Positions 46,251 through 57,486 of a stretch of DNA of 64,000 nucleotides are shown piece after piece; position 1 is the first letter of the stretch; the number at the start of each line of letters is the position of its first letter. Below the pieces are notes generated by a model. That model saw nothing but the letters and a program-made list of their open reading frames with translations, ran no database searches and was not told where the DNA came from. The position numbers were made by a program, and so were the translations under genes. The stretch is from Stigmatella erecta (GTDB lineage: Bacteria > Myxococcota > Myxococcia > Myxococcales > Myxococcaceae), in contig NZ_FOIJ01000003.1 of NCBI RefSeq assembly GCF_900111745.1, positions 62,001 through 126,000 of the forward strand, given 5' to 3'.

Positions 46251-47498
46251 ATGTCGGAACACCCCAAGCCCGAAGACCTCAACCCGGACACCGACGCCTA
46301 CGCCCATGAGTCCGAGCTGGAGTCCCACCTCCAGACCAAGCGGATGTACATCAACATGGGCCCCTCGCACCCGGCCACGCACGGCACGGTGCGCATGCGC
46401 GTCGAGCTGGAAGGCGAGACGATCATCAAGGCGGACCCGGAGATCGGCTTCTTGCACCGCGGCTTCCAGAAGAGCTGCGAGAACGTCACCTGGACCCAGT
46501 GCCTGCCGTACACGGACCGGCTGAACTACGTGTCGGCGCTGATGAACAACTTCGGCTTCCTCAACGCCGTGGAGAAGCTCATCGGCCTGGAGATCCCCGA
46601 GCGCGCCCAGTACATCCGCGTCATCGGCTCCGAGCTGCACCGCATGCAGGACCACATCACCTCGGTGGGCGCCACCGGCCTGGAGCTGGGCGGCTTCGCC
46701 CCGTTCCTCCTGGCGCTGGAGGGCCGCGAGCTCATCATGGACCGGGTGTCCGAGCTGACGGGCGCCCGGCTCACCACCAGCTATGGACGCGTGGGCGGCC
46801 TGAACCGCGATCTGCCCGAGGGGTGGATCGAAAAGGTCCTCAAGTCGCTCGACAAGATCCAGGAGGTGATGGTCGAGGTGAAGGCCCTCGTGCTGCGCAA
46901 CCGCATCTTCGTGGACCGCATGAAGGACACGGGCGTCATCAACGCGGAGGACGCGCTGGACTTCGGCTTCACCGGCCCGGCGCTGCGCGGCTCGGGCGTC
47001 GACTACGACGTGCGCAAGGCCAAGCCCTACTGGGTCTATGACCGGTTCGACTTCGACATCCCCGTGGGTGAGAAGGGGGACAACTACGACCGGTTCCTCG
47101 TGCGGCTGGCGGAAATCGAACAGTCCGACCGCATCCTGCGCCAGGCGTTCAAGCAGCTGCCCGGCGGCCCCATCATCGTGGACGACTGGCGCATCGCGCT
47201 GCCGCCCAAGCCCGAGGTGTACGGCACCATCGAGGGCGTGATGAGCCACTTCAAGCTCGTCATGGAGGGCATCCAGGTCCCGCCGGGCGAGGTCTACGAC
47301 TTCACCGAGGCGTCCAACGGCGAGCTGGGCTGGTACCTGGTGAGCGATGGGCGCGGCCGGCCCTACAAGGTCCACGTCCGGGCCCCGGGGTTCCCCATCC
47401 TCTCGTCCATCTCCCACATCATCGAGGGCAAGATGCTGGCGGACCTCATTCCCACCTTTGACACGATCAACATGATCGGCGGCGAGGTCGAGCAGTGA
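46251..47498 (+). CDS. nuoD: NADH-quinone oxidoreductase subunit D
   Basis: 415 aa from an ATG with TTGAGGAC upstream. The conserved core MGPSHPATHGTVRMRVELEGE, CTQCLPYTDRLNY-type region and GGPIIVDDW are typical of the 49-kDa subunit that lines the quinone pocket with NuoB; His in SHPATHG is the quinone-site residue. Its stop overlaps the nuoG start (GTGA). Confidence 0.97.
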   Translation: MSEHPKPEDLNPDTDAYAHESELESHLQTKRMYINMGPSHPATHGTVRMRVELEGETIIKADPEIGFLHRGFQKSCENVTWTQCLPYTDRLNYVSALMNNFGFLNAVEKLIGLEIPERAQYIRVIGSELHRMQDHITSVGATGLELGGFAPFLLALEGRELIMDRVSELTGARLTTSYGRVGGLNRDLPEGWIEKVLKSLDKIQEVMVEVKALVLRNRIFVDRMKDTGVINAEDALDFGFTGPALRGSGVDYDVRKAKPYWVYDRFDFDIPVGEKGDNYDRFLVRLAEIEQSDRILRQAFKQLPGGPIIVDDWRIALPPKPEVYGTIEGVMSHFKLVMEGIQVPPGEVYDFTEASNGELGWYLVSDGRGRPYKVHVRAPGFPILSSISHIIEGKMLADLIPTFDTINMIGGEVEQ

Positions 47499-49384
47499 GC
47501 GACAACGACACCAAGAAGCCGACGGGCGACGCGCAGACGCCCCCCAAGGGCGCGCCCACGGACACGCCGGCCGCGAAGATTGGCCCCGAGCCGTCCAACC
47601 CTCCGGCGGCCCCCAAGGCGGACCCCGCGCCGGTGGCCCACAGCAGCACCACGGGCACCAAGCCCGCGGCGCCCCCGCCCCCGCCCGGCCCGCCCAAGCC
47701 TCCGCCCCCCAAGAACCCGGGCTTCGTCACCTGCACCATCGACGGCCGGGAAGTGGTGGTGAAGCCGGGCACCAACATGATCGAGGCGGCCAAGACGGTC
47801 GGCTCGGACATCCCCTACTACTGCTACCACCCGCGCCTCTCCATCGCGGCCAACTGCCGCATCTGCCTGGTGGAGGCCTCCAACGCGCCCAAGATGGTGC
47901 CGGCGTGCCAGACGCCGCTGGCCGAGGGCCAGGTCATCAACACCACCTCCGCCAAGGTGAAGGAGCAGCGGCGCTCGGTGATGGAGTTCCTGCTGCTCAA
48001 CCACCCCGTGGACTGCTCCATCTGCGACCAGGCCGGGGAGTGCAAGCTGCAGGACTACTACATGAAGTACGACTACCGCCCCTCGCGGCTGGAGGGCGGC
48101 AAGGCGCTGAAGAACAAGCGCAAGGTGCTGGGGCCCCGCGTGGTGCTGGACCAGGAGCGCTGCATCCTGTGCACCCGCTGCGTGCGCTTCATGAACGAGG
48201 TGCCCAAGGAGCCGCAGCTGGGCGTGTTCGGCCGCGGCAGCCACGAGCGCATCGATGTCTTCCCGGGCAACGAGCTGTCGAGCAACTACTCGCTCAACAC
48301 GGTGGACGTGTGCCCCGTGGGCGCACTGCTCAGCCGGGACTTCCGCTTCCGGGCCCGCGCGTGGTTCCTGTCCGCCACGCCCTCGGTGTGCACGGGCTGC
48401 TCGCGCGGCTGCAACATCTACGCGGATTGGATGTCCCAGGACACCTACCGCTACCGCCCGCGCGAGAACGAGGCCATCAACAAGAGCTGGATGTGTGACC
48501 AGGGCCGGCTCTCGTACAAGTCCCTGAACCTGGGGCGCGCGCTCGTGGCCTCCGTGGGCCGCCGCGCCACCCAGGCGCCGGACACCGCCCAGCCGGCGCT
48601 CACGCGCGTGGAGGCGGCCAAGGCCGCGGCCCAGGCGCTCCAGCCCTTCAAGGGCAACGCGAAGCTGGCCGTGCTCGCCTCGCCGCTGCTCTCCAACGAG
48701 GACCTGCTGGCGGGCCTGTCCTTCGCCAAGGCCACGCTGGGCATCCAGGACGTGTACGTGGGCGGCCGCCCGCAGGGCGACGCGGACCACTTCCTGATGA
48801 CGGCCGACAAGAACCCCAACCGCAAGGGCCTGGAGCTGATCGCCCAGGGGCTGGGGCTGACGCTCAAGCCGTTCGAGGACCTGACGGCCGCCCTGCGCAC
48901 AGGCAAGGTGAAGGCGCTCTACGCGCTGGGCACCGAGGTGCCCACCGGCGAGGAGGCCTTCGCGCAGGCCGCCGCCCAGCTCGAGGTGTTCGTCGCCCAG
49001 GCGCTCACCGAGTCGGCCCTCACCGCGCAGGCCACGGTGCTGCTGCCGGCCTCGGCGCACATCGAGGACGAGGGCTCCTTCGTGCAGCAGGACGGCATCG
49101 TCCAGCGCTTCCGCAAGGCCTACCCCTCCAAGGGCGAGGCGGTGCCGCACTGGCGCTGGGTCGCGGAGATCAGCAAGGCGCTGGGGGGCACGCAGGCGTG
49201 GACCTCCGCGCGCGACGTGTTCCGCGAGCTGGCCCCGCAGGTGGCCGCGTTCGCTTCATTCAACTGGGATCAGGCGTCCCCGCCGGACCGCGAGAAGCCG
49301 GGCATCAACCCGCTGCCCAGCGGCGCCGACGGCCGTCCTGCGGGCTACCGCGAGTTCGGCACTCCCCGCGTGCGAGGGATTTAA
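47495..49384 (+). CDS. nuoG: NADH-quinone oxidoreductase subunit G, short form with Pro/Ala arm
   Basis: 629 aa from a GTG overlapping nuoD. It has a disordered Pro/Ala/Lys N-terminal arm (about 1-70), a [2Fe-2S] domain (CYHPRLSIAANCRICLVEA), the His/Cys cluster HPVDCSICDQAGEC, and CILCTRCVRF with CPVGAL for [4Fe-4S]. A molybdopterin-like domain begins at CTGCSRGCN but is shorter than in E. coli NuoG (about 900 aa). It carries electrons through the peripheral arm. No nuoE or nuoF lies before it, unlike the common D-E-F-G order. nuoH starts immediately after its stop. Confidence 0.93.
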   Translation: MSDNDTKKPTGDAQTPPKGAPTDTPAAKIGPEPSNPPAAPKADPAPVAHSSTTGTKPAAPPPPPGPPKPPPPKNPGFVTCTIDGREVVVKPGTNMIEAAKTVGSDIPYYCYHPRLSIAANCRICLVEASNAPKMVPACQTPLAEGQVINTTSAKVKEQRRSVMEFLLLNHPVDCSICDQAGECKLQDYYMKYDYRPSRLEGGKALKNKRKVLGPRVVLDQERCILCTRCVRFMNEVPKEPQLGVFGRGSHERIDVFPGNELSSNYSLNTVDVCPVGALLSRDFRFRARAWFLSATPSVCTGCSRGCNIYADWMSQDTYRYRPRENEAINKSWMCDQGRLSYKSLNLGRALVASVGRRATQAPDTAQPALTRVEAAKAAAQALQPFKGNAKLAVLASPLLSNEDLLAGLSFAKATLGIQDVYVGGRPQGDADHFLMTADKNPNRKGLELIAQGLGLTLKPFEDLTAALRTGKVKALYALGTEVPTGEEAFAQAAAQLEVFVAQALTESALTAQATVLLPASAHIEDEGSFVQQDGIVQRFRKAYPSKGEAVPHWRWVAEISKALGGTQAWTSARDVFRELAPQVAAFASFNWDQASPPDREKPGINPLPSGADGRPAGYREFGTPRVRGI

Positions 49385-50872
<1,488 letters not shown>

Positions 50873-50884
50873 GTTAGGAAAGCC

Positions 50885-51619
50885 ATGGCCTACAAGGTAA
50901 GCCAAGATCCCCGCACGGACATCCGCGAGCGGAGCTACGTCCCCGAGCTGCTGCGCGGGCTGGCGATCACCACCAAGCACTTCTTCCGCAACCTCTTCGG
51001 CACCCGGGACACGAACACCGAGGTCGTCGACCGCACGGGCACCAGCCTCGTCACCACCGTGTCGTACCCGGAAGAGAAGCCCGTCTATCCGCCGGGCTAC
51101 CGGGGGCTCCACCGGCTGGTTCCCCGCGAGGATGGCAAGCCGCGGTGCGTGGCCTGCTACATGTGCGCCACCATCTGCCCGGCCCAGTGCATCTACATCG
51201 AGGCGGGCGAGTACGCGCCGGAGTCGGACGAGAGCCAGTCGCGCGTCATCGAGAAGTACCCCACCCAGTTCGTCATCGACGAGCTGCGCTGCATCGTCTG
51301 CGGCCTGTGCGTGGAGGCGTGCCCCAAGGACGCCATCCGCATGGACACGTACGAGCACACCAAGCCCGAGTACAACCGCCAGGGTTTCGTCTTCGACATT
51401 CCCAAGCTGCTCAAGGGCCCCGCCGTGTCGCACCCGTCGGATCCCTGGAACAAGCGCGACAGCTCGAAGGAGCCCCACCACGCGCACAAGGAAGCCCACA
51501 CGCGCATCGGCGAGGGCCTCGTGCAGCTCAAGACGCCCCACTCCGTGGGTGCGGGTCACGAGCCCGCGAAACTCGCCAGCGGTGAAGGGGTCGCGCCGAA
51601 CCCGCCTGCTCACAAGTAG
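50885..51619 (+). CDS. nuoI: NADH-quinone oxidoreductase subunit I
   Basis: 244 aa, starting 12 bp after nuoH. Two [4Fe-4S] motifs [12 protein letters not shown] and [12 protein letters not shown] hold clusters N6a and N6b. The C-terminus (about 170-244) is a polar His/Lys-rich extension beyond the usual NuoI length. It is the last nuo gene in the window; nuoJ-N are not present. Confidence 0.96.
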   Translation: MAYKVSQDPRTDIRERSYVPELLRGLAITTKHFFRNLFGTRDTNTEVVDRTGTSLVTTVSYPEEKPVYPPGYRGLHRLVPREDGKPRCVACYMCATICPAQCIYIEAGEYAPESDESQSRVIEKYPTQFVIDELRCIVCGLCVEACPKDAIRMDTYEHTKPEYNRQGFVFDIPKLLKGPAVSHPSDPWNKRDSSKEPHHAHKEAHTRIGEGLVQLKTPHSVGAGHEPAKLASGEGVAPNPPAHK

Positions 51620-51716
51620 CCCCCTGCCTGCTGGCCTCTCATGCGTCGAGAATGCCCGCGGGCGCCGGGTGGGGGGTGCCCTTCCTGGGTGCCTCAAAGT
51701 CCCGTAGGGTGGCGGG

Positions 51717-52073
51717 ATGAAGCGCTACCGTTTGTCCGTGTGCAAAGGCATGGACTGCAAGGCCAACGGATCCAACGCCGTCTTCGCCGCCGCCCAGGAA
51801 GAGCTCGCCAGCCGCGGCCTCGCGCCCCGCTGTGAAGCGTACCGGGGCGGTTGCTACGGCTTCTGCCACATGGGCCCCAACGTCGTCATCCGCGAGGACA
51901 CGGGCCGCAAGAAGGACCCCCTGTCCCCCGAGGACTACCAGCTCATGGGCTGGCCGGGCGAGGTCTACTACTCGCGCATGACGCCCGAGCGGATGCGCCG
52001 CGTCGTCGCCGAGCACATCGCGCAGGATGCGCCCGTCCGGGATTTCTACGGAGACCCGGACGAGGGCCCCTGA
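51717..52073 (+). CDS. Thioredoxin-like [2Fe-2S] ferredoxin
   Basis: 118 aa beginning MKRYRLSVCKGMDCKANGS. The four Cys pattern C-x4-C near the N-terminus and RGGCYGFCHMGP later fits the thioredoxin-fold [2Fe-2S] ferredoxins related to NuoE. It lies 97 bp after nuoI, in a cluster that has no nuoE. It could feed electrons to complex I or to another enzyme; neither is shown here. Confidence 0.85.
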   Translation: MKRYRLSVCKGMDCKANGSNAVFAAAQEELASRGLAPRCEAYRGGCYGFCHMGPNVVIREDTGRKKDPLSPEDYQLMGWPGEVYYSRMTPERMRRVVAEHIAQDAPVRDFYGDPDEGP

Positions 52074-52089
52074 GCGGCTTCCCGCCGCC

Positions 52090-54684
52090 TCACGGCTCCT
52101 GCAGCGCGTACACGCCGTTCCAGTCCTCCGCCGGCGCGGCCACCTGGAAGCGGCGGCACCTTCCCGCGTACACGGCGGAGACGGGATCCTGGTACTCGGT
52201 TTCACCCCGCTCGAACAGGGCCAGCGCCTCGTCGAAGCGCCGCTGGTGGTAGGCCGTGAGGGCCTGCTCGTACACGCCCAGCAGCTCCTGCACACGGGGG
52301 GCGATCTGCCCACGGCGGCCGAGCAGCTCGTGAATGCGCGTGGGCTCGGTGCTGCCCGGCGCGAGCACCCGGTCCACCTCGCGGAAGACGTAGGCGTCGC
52401 TGGCGAGCTGCGCGGTGTCCTCGCCCACGAGCACCGAGGTGCCATAGGCCTTGTTGGCGCCCTCCAGGCGTGAGGCCAGGTTCACCGCCCGGCCCATCAC
52501 CGTGTAGTTCGACTTGAGCTCGCTGCCCATGTCCCCCACCACGGCCTCGCCGCTGTTGATACCGGCGCGCAGCTGGATGCGGTGGCCGTAGGTCTTCTGC
52601 CAGTGCGGCTGGCGCTCCTTCAGCACGGCGTGCATCTTCATCGCGGCCTCGCAGGCCAGGTGCGCGTGCCGGTCCGTGCGCACGGGCGCGCCCCAGAACG
52701 TCATCAGCCCATCGCCGATGTACTTGTCCACCTGGCCGCCGGTGGAGCGCACCGCCACCGTCATCTCCGTGAAGTACTCGTTGAGGAACTGGACGAGCTG
52801 CTCGGGCGGCATCTGCTCGGACAGCCGCGTGAAGCCCTCGATGGCGGAGAAGTACGCGGACACCTGCCGGCGCTCGGGGCGCACGAGCAGCGTCAAATCC
52901 CGGGTGACGAGCCGCGCCACCTCCGGGCTCACGTAGCGGCCCAGGGCGTGGTTGACGAACTCCCGCAGCTCGCGCTCGGTGCGCACCGCGTACAGGGTGG
53001 TGAACAGGAACGTGGCGCCCATGGCCGCCAGCGGCCCCACCACGGCGATCCACAGGCCCTGCGTCACGAAGACGTAGCCCGCCGCCGCGCCGTAGCCCAG
53101 CCCCGCCAGCACCGCGACGGAGAAGAACACCGTGGCGCCGAAGCCCGAGCGGAAGGTGTTGCTGAAGAAGAAGGAGATCGCCGCGCCCAGGAAGGCCATG
53201 CCCACCGTCAGCATCAGGTCCAGATCCGGCGGGGCGCGGAGGATGCCCCGGGACTGGAGGATGTTGTCGAGCGACTGAGCCAGCATGGCGCCCCCGGGCG
53301 TCAGCTTCCCGATGGGGGTGGGCTTGTAGTCCGTGGCGTACGAGGACGTGTGGGTGAGGACGACGGCCCGGCCCTCGAGATCATGGTCCGCGCGGGGCGG
53401 CCGGCCGTTGGCGGTCTCGAAGAGGTTGGACAGGATGTTCCAGGCGCGCAGGGTGCGGAACACCGAGGCCCCCGCCGAGCGGCCCACGTCCCCCGTCTCC
53501 CAGCGCATGAGGCTGAAGCCCGTCTCGTCCATGGGAATCGCGTAGGCGTCCCCCACGTGGAGCAGGCCGTTCGCGTAGCGCAGCTTCCGGGTGCCCGCCT
53601 GCTGCATCGCCGCGGCCAGGGGCAGCGAGGGCAGCACATGACGCACGCCCTCCCGGGGCGCGTAGCTGACGAGGTGGAGCAGGCCCCGGACCACGCCATC
53701 AGGGTCCGGCAGCGCCGTGGCCGCGCCATAGAGGATGGAGGGGCTCAGCAGGGGCGCCACCGGGTGCCGGAGGTTGCGCACCTGCAGCAGCCGGGAGGCG
53801 TCCAGCCCCTCCACCTCGACTTCGGCCAGGGAGACGAAGAGATCCAGCGCGGTGAAGCGGTGGTCATCGTCCCGCGCGCTGCGCTCCTCCACCTTCGTGG
53901 GGGGCAGGCCGAGCTGCGCGGCGAACAGCTGCCCGTCCCGCTCATCCTCCACGCCTGCCCACACCGCCATCCGCTCGCCCTCGGGCAGGAGGAACGTGGG
54001 GCGCTGCGCGGCGAGCACCCGCTGCGCCAGGGCGTGCGCTTCGGGCAGTGCCACGGGGGCCCCCACGCGCACCCGGTAGGGCCACAGCCGGAGCGAGGGA
54101 GGGCTCGCGCGGGGCACGGACCAGGAGAAGGCGAGCGCGGAGCGCCCCGGGGTCTGGTCCAGCAGCTTGCGGAAGGCCGCGTCGTCATCGCCGCTGGCCT
54201 CCTTCCCGGCCCGGGGAAGCTCGCACGTGCGGGGGCTCAGCTCCGGAAAGCGCATGTCGAGCAGGACCGCCGAGGCGCCCTCCTGGATGAGCCGCTGCGT
54301 CATACCTCCGGTGATTTCCCGGGGCCAGGGGTAGGAGGCCAGCCCCGGGTACTCGCTCTGGCGGGCGTTGGCGAGCGTGTCGTCGTCCACGGTCACCACC
54401 ACCACGCGGTCCTGGCCCTTCGGCTCCCGCCGCCGCTGGCGCTGGAGCCACTCGCCCAGCACCCGCACGCGGACATCGTAGGTGGAGCGCTCGGGCGCCT
54501 CGACCCACTCGGACAGGTAGGCGATCAGCGTCGGGGACGCGCCCTCCTCCTCGAGCTGGGTGCGCGGCACCCGGAAGTACAGGAGCGAGCCCACCAGTCC
54601 GCCCACGAGGACGGCCTGCACGAGCGCGAACCCCAGGCGCTTGAGGAAGCGGCGGCCGGAGGACTGGAAGAGAGGGTTTCGCAC
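52090..54684 (-). CDS. CHASE2-type cyclase homologue with degraded active site
   Basis: 864 aa from a GTG at 54684; an upstream frame to 54774 would leave almost no space for the promoter of the divergent gene. It has one N-terminal helix (about 15-38), a large extracytoplasmic CHASE2 sensor (about 60-400), three membrane helices (about 410-490) and a C-terminal cyclase domain (about 600-790). The first metal-binding Asp is Ala614 (YFSAIEGF), and the base-contact Asp is Arg732 (VMGRAVNLAS). The second metal Asp in GDGLM, the Lys in VDKYIGD and the Asn/Arg pair are kept. Catalysis alone is doubtful; it may pair with another cyclase or act as a sensor. Confidence 0.9.
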   Translation of the reverse strand: MRNPLFQSSGRRFLKRLGFALVQAVLVGGLVGSLLYFRVPRTQLEEEGASPTLIAYLSEWVEAPERSTYDVRVRVLGEWLQRQRRREPKGQDRVVVVTVDDDTLANARQSEYPGLASYPWPREITGGMTQRLIQEGASAVLLDMRFPELSPRTCELPRAGKEASGDDDAAFRKLLDQTPGRSALAFSWSVPRASPPSLRLWPYRVRVGAPVALPEAHALAQRVLAAQRPTFLLPEGERMAVWAGVEDERDGQLFAAQLGLPPTKVEERSARDDDHRFTALDLFVSLAEVEVEGLDASRLLQVRNLRHPVAPLLSPSILYGAATALPDPDGVVRGLLHLVSYAPREGVRHVLPSLPLAAAMQQAGTRKLRYANGLLHVGDAYAIPMDETGFSLMRWETGDVGRSAGASVFRTLRAWNILSNLFETANGRPPRADHDLEGRAVVLTHTSSYATDYKPTPIGKLTPGGAMLAQSLDNILQSRGILRAPPDLDLMLTVGMAFLGAAISFFFSNTFRSGFGATVFFSVAVLAGLGYGAAAGYVFVTQGLWIAVVGPLAAMGATFLFTTLYAVRTERELREFVNHALGRYVSPEVARLVTRDLTLLVRPERRQVSAYFSAIEGFTRLSEQMPPEQLVQFLNEYFTEMTVAVRSTGGQVDKYIGDGLMTFWGAPVRTDRHAHLACEAAMKMHAVLKERQPHWQKTYGHRIQLRAGINSGEAVVGDMGSELKSNYTVMGRAVNLASRLEGANKAYGTSVLVGEDTAQLASDAYVFREVDRVLAPGSTEPTRIHELLGRRGQIAPRVQELLGVYEQALTAYHQRRFDEALALFERGETEYQDPVSAVYAGRCRRFQVAAPAEDWNGVYALQEP

Positions 54685-54782
54685 GGGGGCGCGAGGATAG
54701 CGCGCCCCCGCCCGCTGCGTCCGGGGACTGCTATGCTCGGGGCCTTTCCCCCGGGGCCGGCCTTCTGGCTCCAAGGAGCCCC

Positions 54783-55634
54783 ATGCCCCGCCTCCCGCTG
54801 CTGTTCACCGCCGCCGCCTGCTGCCTGCTGCCCCTGGGATGTGATCTCGACAAGCTCACCGCCGACACGGTGATGGTGGGCACCCTGCTGACCACCCCCG
54901 AGGTGCGCATCTCCCCCGTCGCCTTCCTGAACGTGGACACCGGGACGCCCCCTCAGAACGGGGAGGACGATCTGGTCATCCCCGCCCAGACGGCGGCCTT
55001 CGTCTTCATCGGCACCCGGGATGGCGAGGGCGGCTCACCCCAGGGGCTCTCCGGCGCCACCGTCACCCTCCGGCCCCAGAATGGCACCGGGGTGGAGCTG
55101 ACGCCCGATGGCTCGGGCGCCTACAGCCGCTCCGTCAACGGGGATGACTCCCTGAAGTACCAGAGCGGCGCCAACTACCAGTTCATCGCGGAGCGCAGCG
55201 GCACGCGCTACGAGGGGCGGGTGGAAAACGTCCCCCCCCAGGAGAAGCTCGCCGTCCTGCACCCGCCCGAGGGCGTGGTGCGCCTGAACGCCGGGCAGTC
55301 CCTCACCCTGGAGCGCGCCGCCCCGGCCTCGGGCCAGGAGCGCACCATCGGCTTCGTCACGGTCGTCCCCCTGAGCCAGAACGGGGCGCGCGGCAAGCCC
55401 ACCTACAGCAACGTCCCCACCGAGCCGCTCGACTTCGTCGAGCTCGTCGCCTTCCCCTCGGACTGGAAGCAGGCGCGCATCACCCTGCCCCCGGAGGCCT
55501 TCCCCTCGCCCCAGCAGACCTACCTCGTCACCTTCCAGTCGGTGCGCAGCGGGGGCGCCGAGTCCGACAACCTCTTCCTGGGCAGCGCCCTGCTGGCGGG
55601 CACGGCGGACGTGGGGGTGATCCGCACGCGCTAA
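54783..55634 (+). CDS. Hypothetical lipoprotein
   Basis: 283 aa from an ATG preceded by AAGGAG. The signal MPRLPLLFTAAACCLLPLGC ends in lipobox LGC. The mature part is beta-rich (GLSGATVTLRPQNGTG, YEGRVENVPPQEK), perhaps with immunoglobulin-like or carboxypeptidase-like domains. It is divergent from the CHASE2 cyclase gene; no partner is obvious. Family not recognised. Confidence 0.72.
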   Translation: MPRLPLLFTAAACCLLPLGCDLDKLTADTVMVGTLLTTPEVRISPVAFLNVDTGTPPQNGEDDLVIPAQTAAFVFIGTRDGEGGSPQGLSGATVTLRPQNGTGVELTPDGSGAYSRSVNGDDSLKYQSGANYQFIAERSGTRYEGRVENVPPQEKLAVLHPPEGVVRLNAGQSLTLERAAPASGQERTIGFVTVVPLSQNGARGKPTYSNVPTEPLDFVELVAFPSDWKQARITLPPEAFPSPQQTYLVTFQSVRSGGAESDNLFLGSALLAGTADVGVIRTR

Positions 55635-55745
55635 GCGCCCGGACGCGGCGCAGCGCCGGGACAGGGCACGGCGAGGACTTCCAACGGAGCGGCCTTTACT
55701 CCGCGCCCTCGCCTGGGGCCGCCCGAGGCGTCAGCCCGCGCGCTG

Positions 55746-56399
55746 TCACCCGGCAGGCGGGGCCGCGTCAAACACCGCCCGCTGCGCAGCGAACGCACGC
55801 CTGTAGGCCGGGCGCGCCTCGGCGCGGGCGACATAGGCGGCGAGGTTCGGATACGCCTCGAGAATGCCCGCCCCCTGCAGCCTGCGCAGGACCGTCACCA
55901 TGAGAATGTCGGCCGCGCTGAAGGCGCCGTCGAGCCAGCCGGCGTTACCGAGGCGCGCGGAGAGATCGTCCAGCCGTTTCCGGATGATGTCGTCCAGCGC
56001 GCGCAGCCGATGCTCGTACCAGGGCTGGTCGCGCTCGAGAATCATCACCAGACTGCGGTCGAAGATCGGCGGCTCGACCGTGTTGAGCGCCGCGAACATC
56101 CACGCGATCGCGCGCGCGCGGCCATTCGCATCTTCCGGCAGCAGGCCGGCATGGCGCTCCGCGATGTGGAAGACAATCGCACCGGACTCGAACAGGACGA
56201 GCTCGCCCTCCTCATAGGTCGGGATCTGACCGAACGGATGCAGCGCCTTGTGCGCGGGCTCCTTCATCGCATCGAACGACAGCAGACGGACGTCGTAGGG
56301 CTGGCCCACTTCTTCCAGCGCCCAGCGCACCCGCATGTCCCGCGCCAGTCCCCTGCCGCGATCGGGCGAGCGCTCAAAGGCGGTGATGGTGATGGTCAT
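55746..56399 (-). CDS. Glutathione S-transferase
   Basis: 217 aa with the GST N-terminal thioredoxin-like domain (RVRWALEEVGQPYDVRLL, IPTYEEGELVLFESGAIVFHIAERH) and C-terminal helical domain (WLDGAFSAADILMVTVLRRL). It conjugates glutathione or reduces peroxides in the cytoplasm. Codon use differs from neighbours: GCG and CCG dominate where adjacent genes prefer GCC and CCC, which suggests recent acquisition from another proteobacterium. Confidence 0.9.
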   Translation of the reverse strand: MTITITAFERSPDRGRGLARDMRVRWALEEVGQPYDVRLLSFDAMKEPAHKALHPFGQIPTYEEGELVLFESGAIVFHIAERHAGLLPEDANGRARAIAWMFAALNTVEPPIFDRSLVMILERDQPWYEHRLRALDDIIRKRLDDLSARLGNAGWLDGAFSAADILMVTVLRRLQGAGILEAYPNLAAYVARAEARPAYRRAFAAQRAVFDAAPPAG

Positions 56400-56426
56400 G
56401 CCCTGCTCCTTGCGATGTCCGGCGGC

Positions 56427-57404
56427 CTAGCCCGCCTCCAGCTCCAGGTCGATCTTCCCCGCGAGCTTCAGCCGCAGGAGGTGGCCCGCGAAGCGCTCCG
56501 CCTCCTCGCGCGCCAGGAAGCTGCGGAACGTGCCGCCCTCGGCCACCTCCACCTCCATCACGGGCCCACGCTGCAGCAACCGGAAGAAGTCCTCGCCGCC
56601 TCCGGGCTTCGGGACGAAGACGGGCAGGAAGCCCTTGAGGGGCACCACCTCCCCAGGCGCCCTCAAGAGCGCTTCCAGGGAGGCGGCGCTGGGACGAATG
56701 CCGTCCGGGGCCACGCCCTCCTCCGCATAGAGGGTGGGCGGCGGCAGCGCGACATCCTCCGTGGAGTCATCGAAGAGAAAGCCGTAGCGGGACGGGATGC
56801 GCCCGGCCCACAGAAAGCAGAGCAGCACGGCCTCGTCCGCGCCCACGCGGGCCACATGGAGGATGGAGCGCTGCGCATCCACCTTGCGCAGGAGCAACTG
56901 GATCCGGGGGCGCGTGGCCTCCAGGAAGCGTTGAATCCGGTCCACCAGGGTGGCGCGGATCTCCGCGAAGGCCTCCTGGTACTGGGCCTCCGCCTCCGCC
57001 TCCTGGCGCTCCAGCTCGGCCTGCCGCCCGGACAGCCGCCCCTGGGCCTCTCCCAGGAAGCCCTCGCCGCCCGGGGGCGCCAGCGCGGAGGCCTCCCCGG
57101 CCTCGGGCGTCAGACCCGCGGCCCGCACGGCCCCCAGGAGGAAGCTGCCCTGCTGTGTCAGCCGCTCGCGCTCCTCCCGGAAGCGCGCCCGCGTGGCGCC
57201 GTGCTGGACCCGCAGCTCCAGCCACGCCTCGTAGGTGGGCTCCAGCGTCTCCAGGCCACGCACCCGGGAGAGCACCTCCCCCGGGCCCTCGGCAGCCGGG
57301 GCCAGGGCGGGCATGTCCCGGGGCGTGTCCCTGCGCGCATCCACGAGCCCCCGCGCGGGCGGACGCGGGCGTCGGGGGCGGGAGGGTCCATCCTTCGGCG
57401 GCAT
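56427..57404 (-). CDS. Hypothetical protein
   Basis: 325 aa from the ATG at 57404. The N-terminus is Arg/Pro-rich, followed by a long helical, probably coiled-coil stretch (about 70-175, rich in Glu/Arg/Gln such as RQAELERQEAEAEAQYQEAF) and an alpha/beta C-terminal part (VLLCFLWAGRIPSRYGFLF). No known motif. It stands alone between the GST gene and the terminator of the small-membrane-protein operon. Confidence 0.65.
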   Translation of the reverse strand: MPPKDGPSRPRRPRPPARGLVDARRDTPRDMPALAPAAEGPGEVLSRVRGLETLEPTYEAWLELRVQHGATRARFREERERLTQQGSFLLGAVRAAGLTPEAGEASALAPPGGEGFLGEAQGRLSGRQAELERQEAEAEAQYQEAFAEIRATLVDRIQRFLEATRPRIQLLLRKVDAQRSILHVARVGADEAVLLCFLWAGRIPSRYGFLFDDSTEDVALPPPTLYAEEGVAPDGIRPSAASLEALLRAPGEVVPLKGFLPVFVPKPGGGEDFFRLLQRGPVMEVEVAEGGTFRSFLAREEAERFAGHLLRLKLAGKIDLELEAG

Positions 57405-57424
57405 GGGGGCGAGTGTACCTGGAA

Positions 57425-57463
57425 ATGAAAAGCCCCCCGAGCACGCTTCCGCGCTCAGGGGGC
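57425..57463 (-). terminator. Rho-independent terminator of the small-protein operon
   Basis: On the minus strand, GCCCCCTGAGC pairs with GCTCGGGGGGC around a GGAA loop region, followed by TTTTCATTT. It lies 24 bp after the stop of the YtxH-like gene, with the classical stem plus T-rich tail. Confidence 0.75.
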
Positions 57464-57486
57464 GTTGGACCTGGATGCGGTCCGGC

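Noticed and set aside
54685..54774. Extra 30 residues on the CHASE2 cyclase
   Set aside because: They would run into the promoter of the divergent lipoprotein gene and precede a normal membrane anchor.
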